Part shown: piece after piece, positions 1 to 9,107 of the stretch
Layout of the letters: each line of letters starts with the position of its first letter
How positions within the stretch are numbered: the first letter of the stretch is position 1
From: JBFHDX01 sp041584475
GTDB taxonomy: Bacteria > Pseudomonadota > Alphaproteobacteria > UBA8366 > JADFVY01
Reading direction: 5' to 3'
DNA: 51,211 nucleotides
NCBI GenBank assembly: GCA_041584475.1
Contig: JBFHDX010000014.1
Coordinates: forward strand, 1-51,211
Translations under genes and position numbers: made by a program
Notes under the pieces: generated by a model
Database searches by the model: none
What the model was told of the DNA's origin: nothing
What the model saw: the letters and a program-made list of their open reading frames with translations, nothing else

Positions 1-340
1 CCGCGGGCTGATGGCGCTCGCGCGAGACGGTCTCCCCGCTGGCGGTCGCATGCAACCGATTGCCGTCGATCCGGACCTTGTAGCGACCGAACAGCATATC
101 GCGGGTTGCCATTTCATAGATCAGGGCGTTGAGCCACTCGACGAGCAGCAGTTCGCGGTCCGGCGCCTGGCATGAAATCTCTACATCCCGCAACGTCTGC
201 ACCGACTCGGGATCGGTGATTGCCGCGGTCAACGCCAGCGCCGCCTGCTCGTAGGCCGCCTCGATCGTCGGACCGAAGCCGGTCAACCCGACATCGGCCT
301 GGTGCGGGAAATGCTGCCACCCAAGAGCTGGCGCGGACAC
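1..340 (-). CDS. Archease, C-terminus cut by window edge
   Basis: The translation contains the archease signature HQADVGLTGFGPTIEAAYEQ near the start, followed by the conserved LLVEWLNALIYEM stretch. Archeases are about 140-residue proteins that activate RtcB-type RNA ligases and also occur as stand-alone proteins. About 113 residues are present; the conserved C-terminal end lies beyond position 1. I chose a GTG start at 338-340 because a GGGAG sequence sits 7 bases before it and the family motif begins only about 10 residues later. No rtcB is visible in the window, so the partner cannot be checked. Family assignment is firm; the cellular role is inferred. Confidence 0.85.
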   Translation of the reverse strand, partial: MSAPALGWQHFPHQADVGLTGFGPTIEAAYEQAALALTAAITDPESVQTLRDVEISCQAPDRELLLVEWLNALIYEMATRDMLFGRYKVRIDGNRLHATASGETVSRERHQPA

Positions 341-453
341 ACCTTCACTCCCTGCCCCGAACGGGGCGATCACCGGCGGCCAACCGATTTGATCGTCTTT
401 GTCGCAGTGTCAAGATCCTGGTTCATTGGCGGCAAGACGCGCCATGATCCAGG

Positions 454-1617
454 TCAAGCCGGAGTGGGTGCTTCGGGTTCCGTCGCGTGCGCCGGTTCGA
501 TTCCGCCGCTGGCGAGTGAGCGGAACAACTCGCCGTACGAACGCATTGAGCTGCCGGAGTTCCAGTTCGTCTCGATGAATTCTCGCGGCGACACCGCATT
601 CGAATCAGACAGCGTCTTCTTGATCGCCGAGACGATCGCCGGCACGAAAGGCGAGGGCAGCAAAACGCCGGCGCGCGGGCAGAGCGCGCCGGAATGGATC
701 GGCACGGTTGCGATGACCCGCTTGCCGCTCGCCTGCGCGGCGAGCACCGGCCGCGGTATCGGATTCTCTCCGGGTCCGTGGAAATAGGCGTCGATCGCCT
801 GATAGATCAACTGAGGTTCCGCCCACGGCCCCAGAACGTGGATGCGCTCCTCCAGATTGTATCGGCGCAGGTGCATTCGTTGCTGTGCATTCAGGATCGC
901 CGGGCCGAACAGCGCGATATGGACATCCTGCGGAAGACGAAACAGGGCCTTCAGCAGCGGATCGAGATGGTCCGCCGGGCTCGCACAACCGACGATGCGC
1001 TGACCTATCGGCAGGCCGATCTTGCGTCGCGCCCGCGCGACATCGCCGGGCTGATAGCGGCCGCAATCGATTCCCGGCCGGATTACGAACGTCCGCCCGT
1101 CCCCGACCGCCTCGTTCACCGCCGCACCCGGCATCGCAACCAGAACCGAGTCGTGCCCCGACAAGGTGGTGACCATGCTGATGCTGTTGCGGGTAGGTTG
1201 CGCGTCAGTCTGCGAGTCCAGGCTGTGTACGAGGTGGCTCACCTCCGCACGCCTCGCCGCCGCCGCAATCGTTCGGAAATCCTCGAGACGATGGGTATGC
1301 ACGATGTCCGGCTGTAGTGACCGGAACAACTCCTCGAGCTTCTGCGCCAGGGCAGGATCCCTCGAGGAAAACTGAAACACGCCGTCCTCTGGCAAGGGCG
1401 TAAGGTCGGGTTCGTGCAGCCGCAACAGGTGCACGCTGAAGTCGTCTCCGATGCCGGCATGGATATCCGCCGCAGCGGTCAGGTCGGAGCGCGCATCGCG
1501 CCAGGACGCAACTTCGACCACGACCGGACCGCGCCGGTGCGGTGACCGTCGTGACTTGCCCGAACTCGCATGGCTGGTCGGTGCCATCGACCGGCCTACA
1601 CTCCTGTTAGGCGACAT
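454..1617 (-). CDS. GT4-like glycosyltransferase
   Basis: The protein (about 387 residues from the chosen start) has the two-domain layout of GT-B glycosyltransferases. An N-terminal half contains PDIVHTHRLEDF. The C-terminal half has VIRPGIDCGRY, then IHVLGPWAEPQLIYQAIDAYFHG and a late PVLAAQASGKRVIAT segment resembling the nucleotide-sugar site of family GT4. The usual catalytic E-x7-E is not clean (GENPIPRPVLAAQASG), so the donor cannot be named. The frame stays open to 1869, but the extra N-terminal 84 residues look non-coding, are locally AT-richer and overlap the acetyltransferase gene. I therefore start at the ATG at 1615-1617; another ATG lies at 1585-1587. No other glycan genes flank it. 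Confidence 0.7.
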   Translation of the reverse strand: MSPNRSVGRSMAPTSHASSGKSRRSPHRRGPVVVEVASWRDARSDLTAAADIHAGIGDDFSVHLLRLHEPDLTPLPEDGVFQFSSRDPALAQKLEELFRSLQPDIVHTHRLEDFRTIAAAARRAEVSHLVHSLDSQTDAQPTRNSISMVTTLSGHDSVLVAMPGAAVNEAVGDGRTFVIRPGIDCGRYQPGDVARARRKIGLPIGQRIVGCASPADHLDPLLKALFRLPQDVHIALFGPAILNAQQRMHLRRYNLEERIHVLGPWAEPQLIYQAIDAYFHGPGENPIPRPVLAAQASGKRVIATVPIHSGALCPRAGVLLPSPFVPAIVSAIKKTLSDSNAVSPREFIETNWNSGSSMRSYGELFRSLASGGIEPAHATEPEAPTPA

Positions 1618-1849
1618 ACTTCCTTGGGATGCATAAATTGTGCCAACAAATTTGCCCTCCTCCGATTGCGATTCTTGGACTGTAAAGCAATCGGGAGTTT
1701 GCAAAACGGCGTCGTTTCGGCCGTCGGAGAGTGCATTTTGCGACGCAAACTGTAGCGAACGGTCCCAGCAGCTCCGCTGCCACCGTCCGCAAGGAATGCC
1801 TGACCCGTCGGCACCGTGCGCCTTTTTCAGCAACGACCGCAGGGCTCTC

Positions 1850-2329
1850 TCACGGTTTGCGGAGATCAAGTCGATACAGCTTGATCGGGCCGCGCAGCGA
1901 CGTCAGGTCTTCCTCTAGCATTTGCCATCCCCGCCGCTGCAGCAAATCGCCAAGGCACGAAGCGGCCGTGTAGAGCGCGTCGAAACCCAGGCGACGGGCC
2001 TCGCGCTCGACCGCTGCGACCAGCGTGCCACCAACCCCCTGGCGGCGGTGCGGAGCCGCCACGATCAGTGCTGCCAGCCATGGGCCCAGATGCACGTGCG
2101 AATCGATCGAGCGCTCCTTGAGGGCTGCCGTGCCGACAACCTCGCCAATCGCGTTGCGGGCCACCACGCCGACCGGCAACCGATCTCTCCGGCAACACGC
2201 CTCGAGGTCCGAACGGGCATCGCCCGGCCCCTCAGGCCCGTAATAGGGCGCCCACTCCTCGACGAACCAGCCCTCGAGGATGGGGATTGCCTCAGGCACA
2301 TCAGCGAGCAGGTCGAGCCGCAACGCCAT
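1850..2329 (-). CDS. GNAT-family N-acetyltransferase
   Basis: A 159-residue protein with the GNAT fold signature. The acetyl-CoA pyrophosphate-binding motif appears as APHRRQGVGGTLVAAVEREA (R/Q-x-x-G-x-G/A type) at about residues 91-110. It is preceded by the beta-strand segment LAALIVAAP and followed by a C-terminal RRGWQMLEEDL strand. The ATG at 2327-2329 follows a strong GGAGGGAG ribosome site. The substrate cannot be predicted. It is transcribed toward the glycosyltransferase and away from the glycerate kinase gene. Confidence 0.8.
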   Translation of the reverse strand: MALRLDLLADVPEAIPILEGWFVEEWAPYYGPEGPGDARSDLEACCRRDRLPVGVVARNAIGEVVGTAALKERSIDSHVHLGPWLAALIVAAPHRRQGVGGTLVAAVEREARRLGFDALYTAASCLGDLLQRRGWQMLEEDLTSLRGPIKLYRLDLRKP

Positions 2330-2479
2330 CGATCTCCCTCCGGCGACGCTTCCGGACGACGCGCGCCATCGCCGCCATCATGCCATATCGCGTCATCGGC
2401 GGAAGCAGTCCGCGCCGGCGGATGCTGCCGACAGTTCCGCATTGCCGTGGCAGGGCGCGCGGTGTATTCGGTCCGTGTC

Positions 2480-3754
2480 ATGGACGCCGTAGAGCCGAGG
2501 AAACTGTTGCGCCGGATGTTCGACGCTGCGGTCGCCGCCGCATCGCCCGATATCTGCGTTCCGGCGAATCTTCCGACGCCGCCAGCCGGACGCACGCTCG
2601 TCATCGGCGCCGGGAAGGCCTCCGCGGCGATGGCTCGGGCGGTGGAGCGGAACTGGCCCGGCGAGCTTTCCGGGCTCGTCGTGACGCGCTACGGCCATTC
2701 GGTCGCCTGCGATCGCATCGAGATCGTCGAGGCCGGCCATCCGGTCCCGGACGAGAACGGCGTTGCCGCAACGCGACGAATTCTCGAAATGGTGCAAGAC
2801 CTCGGAAGCGACGACCTCGTGTTATTCCTCGTCTCCGGCGGCGGCTCGGCGCTCCTGACGCTTCCGGCGCCGGGGCTGACGCTGGCCGACAAGCAGGCGG
2901 TCAACCGCGCGCTGCTGCGCTCGGGAGCGACGATCTCAGAAATGAATTGCGTGCGCAAACACCTGTCCGCGGTGAAGGGCGGGCGACTTGCTGCCGCTGC
3001 CGCGCCTGCGCGCATCGTGAGTATTCTGATCTCGGACGTGCCGGGCGATGATCCGGCGGTGATCGCCTCCGGGCCGACCGTCGTCGATGCGACGACGTTC
3101 GCGGATGCGCGCCGCATACTGGATCGATACGGAATTCGCGAGCCGGAAGCGGTCGTCGGCCATCTCGAGCGGGCCGAAGACGAGACGCCAAAGCCGGGCG
3201 ACCCGCGGCTCGACCGCTCGGAAGTGGTCATCGCCGCGGCGCCGCAGGCATCGCTCGAAGCCGCCGCCGAGATCGCGCGTCGGGCGGGCATCACCCCGGT
3301 GATACTGGGCGATGCGATCGAGGGCGAGGCCTCGGAAGTGGCAAAGGTTCACGCCGGAATTGCCCGCCAGATCGCCGCGCACGATCAGCCGGCACCGGTC
3401 CCCGCGGTCCTGTTGTCCGGCGGCGAGACCACCGTTACCGTGCGCGGAGACGGCCGCGGCGGGCGCAATGCGGAATTCCTGCTGGCGCTTGCGCTGGCGC
3501 TGCGCGGCACCCCGGGGTTCTACGCCATTGCCTGCGATACGGACGGCATAGACGGGCTGGAAGACAATGCCGGCGCTGTGCTCGGCCCGGACAGCTGGCA
3601 ACGTGCCGAGGCGGCGGGCCTCGACCTCGCTGCCCATCTGGCGAACAACGATGCCTATCACTTCTTCGCCGCCCTCGACGATCTCGTCGTCACCGGCCCG
3701 ACCCTGACCAACGTCAACGACTTCAGGGCGATCCTCGTGACCGCACCGCACTAG
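2480..3754 (+). CDS. Glycerate 2-kinase (MOFRL/GckA family)
   Basis: The 424-residue protein matches the bacterial glycerate 2-kinase family, earlier annotated as hydroxypyruvate reductase TtuD. The N-terminal domain has GAGKASAAMARAVE and LFLVSGGGSALLTLPAPGL. The middle carries MNCVRKHLSAVKGGRLA. The C-terminal MOFRL domain has LSGGETTVTVRG, GRGGRNAEFLLALAL and ACDTDGIDG. These enzymes phosphorylate D-glycerate to 2-phosphoglycerate in serine-cycle, tartronate or photorespiratory-type metabolism. The frame is open further upstream, but the ATG at 2480 gives the family's usual length and the upstream part overlaps the acetyltransferase. It stands alone, so the pathway is not given by neighbours. 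Confidence 0.9.
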   Translation: MDAVEPRKLLRRMFDAAVAAASPDICVPANLPTPPAGRTLVIGAGKASAAMARAVERNWPGELSGLVVTRYGHSVACDRIEIVEAGHPVPDENGVAATRRILEMVQDLGSDDLVLFLVSGGGSALLTLPAPGLTLADKQAVNRALLRSGATISEMNCVRKHLSAVKGGRLAAAAAPARIVSILISDVPGDDPAVIASGPTVVDATTFADARRILDRYGIREPEAVVGHLERAEDETPKPGDPRLDRSEVVIAAAPQASLEAAAEIARRAGITPVILGDAIEGEASEVAKVHAGIARQIAAHDQPAPVPAVLLSGGETTVTVRGDGRGGRNAEFLLALALALRGTPGFYAIACDTDGIDGLEDNAGAVLGPDSWQRAEAAGLDLAAHLANNDAYHFFAALDDLVVTGPTLTNVNDFRAILVTAPH

Positions 3755-4206
3755 CCCGGGGTTTCGGCGCGGCCATTCGGTGGTCCGAGTCGCATATACT
3801 TTAATTGTTCTTGTTGTATTCGCTGTCTGTTCGCGCCAGGAATCGCTGACCGAAAGACCTGACGGTTGCGCCACATAGCCCGCGCCGCACCGAACCGGAG
3901 AACGTGACGCCGAAAGGACGAGGCGGTGGTATCAGACCCAGCGATGCGGGAGGCTCGGCGGATCACGTCGCCGCCTATTGCCGGGCGCCCGCTGACGCCA
4001 CAGCGAAACGCGGTATGTCGGGATCGGATCCGGCTTTCGCCGGCCGGTTCGGCTGTCACCCGCCCCGGGCCCTGCGACCCGGAGTGGCATTTAAGCTGTT
4101 GCCAAGGCAGCGGAATTCTCCCTGCCAGCTCGCTGAGCGAGGGTAGGGTGGAGATGGGACCGCCGCCCTGACGGCGAGGCTCGGGTGCAGGCGACCGGAC
4201 GGCGCT
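3755..4206. other. Gene-free convergent intergenic region
   Basis: This 452-bp stretch lies between two genes whose 3' ends face each other. No open frame in it resembles a protein. A short hairpin, CCGGC-TTTC-GCCGG, sits at 4030-4043 without a following T-run. It could contribute to termination, but I see no textbook terminator. Confidence 0.5.
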
Positions 4207-5157
4207 CTAGGCGGTATTCTCGCCGTAGTAGAGCGTTACCGTGTGCCGTGCTTCGGCAAAGAACAGCCAGCGCTCGATCAACACGCCGATGCTGGCCGAA
4301 AGTACCGAAATTCCGGCGACGAACACCGCAGTCGTGCCGGGTCCGAGGATCGTCGTCCCGAGCGTCGAGGCCAGTGGCACGGCGAACAGCAGCAGCCCGG
4401 CGATAATCCGTAAACGGTCCGCGTGCCTGCGGGCAACACGATAGCCCATCTCCTGCAGCAGATAGTTCGACTCCGTGTGCGGCGCGTCGAGCAAACGCAC
4501 CAGCCCTGGCCGGCCGAGACCGGTCGCGCTTGCCGCCGTGCTCTCGCCGCTGGTCGCGAGCATCGACCGCCAGTAGGATGTCTTGACGAGGGCGGCGGCC
4601 GCGAACGCCGCGAATGTGAGCGAATCGATCGATCGCTGCGCGGCGCCGAAGACGTGGGTGAGGAACGTGAGCAGCAAGGCGCCGGTCGCGAGGCCGAGGA
4701 GCAGGTAGCCCGGCACGACCCATGCGCTCGTCCATCGCGGGATCGCCCGCAGCGAGGCATAGATCTTTGCCGTGCAGTAGACCGTCACAGCGCACGACAG
4801 GGCTCCCACGATGGCGACCGCGGCGAAGATGCCCTCCGTTCGTCCCAACAGGATCGCGGCGGCCGCGAAAACGCCGGTCGGCACGTAAGTCACGATCGCA
4901 GCAATGCCCTCGCGGCTGAGCCAGGATGAGCGCCACTGCGTGAATGCCCGCCAGGCCCGCTCCGGGTGACCGAGATGGAAAGTCGACGACAACAGGCCGG
5001 CGCTGACGAGCCCGAACGCCAAGCCGAAGGCGATCACGCCGAACCACGGGTCGGACGGGAATCTTCCGGCTGCGCCCAGCAGGCACAGCAGGAACAGCAG
5101 TCCGTAGCCGGCGCCCGATGCGGTCGTGAAGAAGATTACGGAGAACGCCGGATGCAT
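4207..5157 (-). CDS. soeC: Sulfite dehydrogenase membrane anchor SoeC (DmsC-like)
   Basis: A 316-residue, very hydrophobic protein with about eight predicted membrane spans and the DmsC-family motifs LLSSTFHLGHPERAWRA and FTQWRSSWLSREG near residues 58-85. These anchors hold the molybdenum and iron-sulfur subunits on the membrane and pass electrons to or from quinone. It is the last gene of a three-gene operon, 15 bp after soeB. The soluble partners carry no Tat signal, which fits the cytoplasm-facing SoeABC sulfite-oxidising complex rather than periplasmic DMSO reductase. The substrate assignment is an inference from operon type and the nearby TauE gene. Confidence 0.8.
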   Translation of the reverse strand: MHPAFSVIFFTTASGAGYGLLFLLCLLGAAGRFPSDPWFGVIAFGLAFGLVSAGLLSSTFHLGHPERAWRAFTQWRSSWLSREGIAAIVTYVPTGVFAAAAILLGRTEGIFAAVAIVGALSCAVTVYCTAKIYASLRAIPRWTSAWVVPGYLLLGLATGALLLTFLTHVFGAAQRSIDSLTFAAFAAAALVKTSYWRSMLATSGESTAASATGLGRPGLVRLLDAPHTESNYLLQEMGYRVARRHADRLRIIAGLLLFAVPLASTLGTTILGPGTTAVFVAGISVLSASIGVLIERWLFFAEARHTVTLYYGENTA

Positions 5158-5172
5158 TGCTGGTCGTCCGTA

Positions 5173-5934
5173 CTAGCGTGACAGCAGCCGGTCGACCCAG
5201 CGCAGGAACACGCCATCGATGTTCTCGGCCGCCGGTGTCAGCCTTGCCGTCGTACCGGAATCGTCCCGCAGATCCTTGTCCTCGCGGCGGCGCGGCGGCA
5301 GGTATTTGTTTGTCGGCCGGCAGCGCTGCTCGGGCATGAGGTCATAGCCGCCGCGGGCGGCGACCAGTTTCGACACGCCCGAATCCGGATCGCCGAGATC
5401 GCCGAAATGGCGGGCACCGACCGGGCACGTCGCGACGCAGGCCGGCACGCGGCTCTCCGGCGGCAGATTTTCGTTGTAGATCTTGTCGACGCACAGCGTG
5501 CACTTCTTCATCACGCCATCGTCGGTGTCAAACTCGCGCGCACCGTAGGGGCAAGCCCACGAACACAGCTTGCAGCCGATACACCAGTCGGCGTTGACGA
5601 GCACGATGCCGTCCTCCTCGCGCTTGTACGAGGCGCCGGTCGGACAGACCGTGACGCAGGGTGCGTCGGCGCAGTGCAGGCACGATTTCGGAAAGTGCAC
5701 CGTGCGCCCGCGCTTGCCCTCCTCTTGCGCGTCGACCTCGAAGCTGTGGATGCGGTTGAACCAGACACCGGTCGGATCGGCGCCATAGGGATCCCGGTCG
5801 GTCAGCGGCGCCGAGTGGCCGCCGCTGTTCCACTCCTTGCAGTTGACCGCACAGGCGTGGCAGCCGACGCAGATGTCGAGGTCGATGACGAGGCCGAGCT
5901 GACGGTCCGGGATACGGGGGGGCAGGCTGGTCAC
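5173..5934 (-). CDS. soeB: Sulfite dehydrogenase iron-sulfur subunit SoeB
   Basis: A 253-residue ferredoxin-like protein with four cysteine groups for four [4Fe-4S] clusters. The first is CVGCHACAVNC at residues 22-32, then CLHCADAPCVTVC, CIGCKLCSWAC and CTLCVDK...CVATC. This is the layout of DmsB/PsrB/SoeB electron-transfer subunits. It starts with GTG at 5932-5934, overlapping the soeA stop codon as GTGA, so the two are translationally coupled. It relays electrons from the molybdenum subunit to the membrane anchor. The absence of a signal peptide places it in the cytoplasm. Confidence 0.88.
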   Translation of the reverse strand: MTSLPPRIPDRQLGLVIDLDICVGCHACAVNCKEWNSGGHSAPLTDRDPYGADPTGVWFNRIHSFEVDAQEEGKRGRTVHFPKSCLHCADAPCVTVCPTGASYKREEDGIVLVNADWCIGCKLCSWACPYGAREFDTDDGVMKKCTLCVDKIYNENLPPESRVPACVATCPVGARHFGDLGDPDSGVSKLVAARGGYDLMPEQRCRPTNKYLPPRRREDKDLRDDSGTTARLTPAAENIDGVFLRWVDRLLSR

Positions 5935-8900
5935 GAATCATCGTCTCCGTCTTCGTCCGGCTTCGCCCGGCTCGCGCCGGCAGCGACGCCCGGCATGGTC
6001 GCCATGACCTCGGCGCGGTTGCCGATGAATTCGCGATGCCGTCCGCCCGTCCTGCCGCTGAACGGCGGCCGCAGATCCTCCCCGTAGCGCATGATGCGCG
6101 GTGTCCTCGGCATGCCGGGTGGGGCGGCGATGCTGCCGAACGCAGGTTCGGTCTCGCCGGTCTCGCCAGGTCGGCATTTCTCGATGCGGACACGAAGGTC
6201 GAACCAGGCCGCCTGCCCGGTCACAGGGTCGGAATTCGAATAGCGGTATCCGTCCGCGCGCGGCGGCAGCAGCTCCGAGATGATGTGGTTGAGCAGAAAG
6301 CCGCGGGTAGCCTCGGGCGCATCGGGGTCGAGACCCCAGACACCCTTTCGCTTGCCGATGGCGTTCCACGTCCACACCGTGTCCGGATTGACGCCTTCCA
6401 TGAGGCGGACCTGCGTCTTCACGCGGCCGTGGTGGCTTATAACCCATACCCAGTCGTCGTCGGCGACGCCGAGCCGCTCGGCCGTGGCGCGCGCGACGTA
6501 GAGACGGTTTCGTGCGGAAATCTGCCGCAGCCAGGCATTCTGCGATCCCCAGGAATGGTACATGTGCATCGGCCGCTGCGTCAGCGCATGAAACGGGAAC
6601 TGCGTGCCGTTGACCGCCGATTCCTCGAACGGGGCATGCCATGTCGGTAGCGGGTCGAAATGTTCCTCGATGCGGTCCCGCTCGCGTTGTGGCGGCTGGA
6701 TCTCGCCATGACCGCGCGCGGCGAGGCGAAACCGCTGCAGGGTCTCGCTGTAGGGCTGAAGCACGATCTGCCGGTTGTTGGCGATCCAGCCCATGTCCTG
6801 CGCGTAGTTGAGATAGCCGAGATTGGCGTGCTTGAAGTAGAGACGATCCGCTGGCAGGGGATCGTGCCAGAAACATCCGTTCTCGATGTAGCGATTCAAT
6901 TGCTCGGGGTTCGGTTCGCCGCGACCGTGACTGCGGCCGTCATGTCCGCGCCAGCCGGCGAGCGGCCCGATTCCGGGCCCGCGCTCGTGATTGATCATGT
7001 AGTCCGCATAACCGCCGGGATATTGCGGTGATCCGTCACGGCGCGTCATTCCCGGCAGACCGATGCGGGCACCGAGATCGAGCAGGACGTCCTGGAACGG
7101 CCGGACGTCGCGGTCCGGCTCAAGCACGGGTTGCCTGATCGAGTCGGCGGGACCCTCGGCGCTGCCGATCGGCCGATCGAGCAGCGAGATGCAATCCCAG
7201 CGCTCGAGGTAGGTCGTATCCGGCAGCACGAGGTCGGCGTAGGGAACCATCTCGGAGTAGTAGGCATCGGAGTAGATGATGTGCGGGATCCTGTACTCGC
7301 CCGTCGCGGGGTCCCTGTCCGTCAGCGCGTGGATCGTGCCCGGAACGTTCATGGCCGAGTTCCAGCTCATGTTCGCCATGTACAGGAACAGCGTATCGAT
7401 GGCGTAGGGATCGGCCTTCCATGCGTTGTGGATCGCCATGTGCATCATGCCATGGATGGCCAGCGGGTATTCCCAGCTGAACGCCTTGTCGATGCGCTTC
7501 GGCGCACCCGTGGCATCGACCAGCAGATCTTCGGGGCGTGCCGGGAAACCCAGCGGTGCGCCGTCGAGCGGCGTGTCCGGCCGCCCGGTCCCGGCGGCGG
7601 GCGGCGGAGCCGGCAAGATCGGCTTCGGGAACGGTGCCTTGTAACGGAAGCCGCCGGGGCAATCGATCGAACCGAGCAGGATTTGCAGCAGATGTATCGC
7701 GCGGCAGGTGTGGAAGCCGTTCGAATGCGCCGAGATGCCGCGCATCGCGTGCATCGAGACCGGACGTCCGATCATCCGGTCGTGCTCGCGACCGGCCCAG
7801 TCGGTCCATGGGATATCGAGCTCGATCTGCTGTGCGAATGCCGCGTGCGCAAGCTCGGCCGCGATGCGGCGGATCGTCGCCGACGGCACGCCGATCGTGG
7901 CGGCAACCGCGTCGGGTGCGTAACGGTCGTCCATGTACCGTCGCGCCAGCAACTCGAAGGCGGGCACGGCGGTGCGTCCGTCGGTCAGCGTCCGCCGGCC
8001 GACGAGCGCCGGTTGCAGTTCGGCATCGAGGGCATTCGCAAGCCGGTTGCGGGCACGGTCGAAACACAGCGGGTTGCCGTTCTCGTCCCGGGCGAACAGC
8101 CCATCGTCGTCGGCCCCCCGATCCTGGATCACAAGCCAGGACGCGTTCGTGTAGCGGACGAGGAATTCCCAGTCGATGCGGTCGGCCTTGAGGAGCTCGT
8201 GGATGAGCGAGAATACGAGAAGGCCGTCTGTGCCGGGGCGGACGCCGATCCATTCGTCGGCGACGGCCGAATAGCCGGTGCGCACCGGGTTGACCGACAC
8301 GAATTTCGCCTTGCCGAGCGTCTTCAACCTCCCGATCCCCATCTTGATCGGGTTCGAGTCGTGATCCTCGGCAACGCCGAACATCATGAAATAGCGCGTG
8401 TGCTCCCAGTCCGGCTCACCGAACTCCCAGAACGCGCCGCCAATCGTGTAAATGCCGGCTGCCGCCATGTTGACCGAACAGAAGCCGCCGTGCGCCGCGT
8501 AGTTCGGGGTGCCGAACTGACTCGCCCACCAGCCCGTCAGGGCTTGGCTCTGGTCGCGGCCGGTGAAGAACGCGAGACGCTTCGGGTCGGTCTTGCGGAT
8601 GCGCCGCAGCCAGTCGGCGGCGATCGACAGCGCCTCGTCCCACTCGATCTCGCGGAACTCTCCGGCACCGCGGTCGCGAACGCGGAGCAGGGGTTTGCGC
8701 AACCGTGCCGGGGAGTAGTGCTGCATGATGCCGGCCGAGCCCTTGGCGCACAGGACGCCGCGGTTGATCGGGTGGTCCGGATTGCCCTCGATGTAGCGGA
8801 TCTTGCCGTTTTTCAGGTGGACCCGGATGCCGCACCGGCAGGCGCACATGTAGCAGGTCGTGTGTTTGACCTCGTCCGCCACCATCGGCGACGTGTCGAC

Positions 8901-8939
8901 GACTTCACCATCCCTGCCGGATGCCGGATCTCCGTCCAT
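5931..8939 (-). CDS. soeA: Sulfite dehydrogenase molybdopterin subunit SoeA
   Basis: A 1002-residue molybdopterin oxidoreductase. The N-terminal [4Fe-4S] motif is C29-x2-C32-x3-C36 with a fourth Cys at 64 (GVLCAKG). A Cys at about 154 in GGFCSVN is the likely molybdenum ligand by analogy with PsrA/SoeA enzymes. The C-terminal dinucleotide-binding domain starts around LTQRPMHMYHSWGSQNAW. There is no twin-arginine signal, consistent with cytoplasmic SoeA oxidising sulfite to sulfate. I chose the ATG at 8937-8939, preceded by a GAGG-rich stretch, over an upstream TTG at 8994-8996. A different substrate (thiosulfate, polysulfide, arsenite) cannot be excluded from sequence alone. Confidence 0.82.
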   Translation of the reverse strand: MDGDPASGRDGEVVDTSPMVADEVKHTTCYMCACRCGIRVHLKNGKIRYIEGNPDHPINRGVLCAKGSAGIMQHYSPARLRKPLLRVRDRGAGEFREIEWDEALSIAADWLRRIRKTDPKRLAFFTGRDQSQALTGWWASQFGTPNYAAHGGFCSVNMAAAGIYTIGGAFWEFGEPDWEHTRYFMMFGVAEDHDSNPIKMGIGRLKTLGKAKFVSVNPVRTGYSAVADEWIGVRPGTDGLLVFSLIHELLKADRIDWEFLVRYTNASWLVIQDRGADDDGLFARDENGNPLCFDRARNRLANALDAELQPALVGRRTLTDGRTAVPAFELLARRYMDDRYAPDAVAATIGVPSATIRRIAAELAHAAFAQQIELDIPWTDWAGREHDRMIGRPVSMHAMRGISAHSNGFHTCRAIHLLQILLGSIDCPGGFRYKAPFPKPILPAPPPAAGTGRPDTPLDGAPLGFPARPEDLLVDATGAPKRIDKAFSWEYPLAIHGMMHMAIHNAWKADPYAIDTLFLYMANMSWNSAMNVPGTIHALTDRDPATGEYRIPHIIYSDAYYSEMVPYADLVLPDTTYLERWDCISLLDRPIGSAEGPADSIRQPVLEPDRDVRPFQDVLLDLGARIGLPGMTRRDGSPQYPGGYADYMINHERGPGIGPLAGWRGHDGRSHGRGEPNPEQLNRYIENGCFWHDPLPADRLYFKHANLGYLNYAQDMGWIANNRQIVLQPYSETLQRFRLAARGHGEIQPPQRERDRIEEHFDPLPTWHAPFEESAVNGTQFPFHALTQRPMHMYHSWGSQNAWLRQISARNRLYVARATAERLGVADDDWVWVISHHGRVKTQVRLMEGVNPDTVWTWNAIGKRKGVWGLDPDAPEATRGFLLNHIISELLPPRADGYRYSNSDPVTGQAAWFDLRVRIEKCRPGETGETEPAFGSIAAPPGMPRTPRIMRYGEDLRPPFSGRTGGRHREFIGNRAEVMATMPGVAAGASRAKPDEDGDDDS

Positions 8940-9107
8940 TACCCTCGTACCTCTCTGCCCCTTGTCAATCCCCGGACCGGCCCCGGGGTTGATCAAGACA
9001 ACCCTAATATAAGAAACAGGTAATTTATAGACCGAAAGGTTCGTGCTGCAGTAGGTCGATCAGGGCAGCAAGGCCGTGGACGACGAACCGGCCCCCCCGA
9101 AGGCAAC
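8940..9107. promoter_or_regulatory. Presumed promoter region of the soeABC operon
   Basis: This AT-richer gap separates soeA from the upstream minus-strand TIGR02186 gene. On the minus strand it contains CTTATATTAGGG (about 9000-9011), a possible -10 element. No convincing -35 element or operator was found, so only the general location of the promoter is supported. Confidence 0.35.

Noticed and set aside
3751..4059. 102-codon minus-strand frame in the convergent gap
   Set aside because: No ribosome site or protein-like pattern; rich in Arg/Ala as expected of GC-rich noise.
7131..9023. 630-codon open frame on the plus strand opposite soeA
   Set aside because: The composition is a mirror of the real minus-strand gene in GC-rich DNA, with no recognisable motif.
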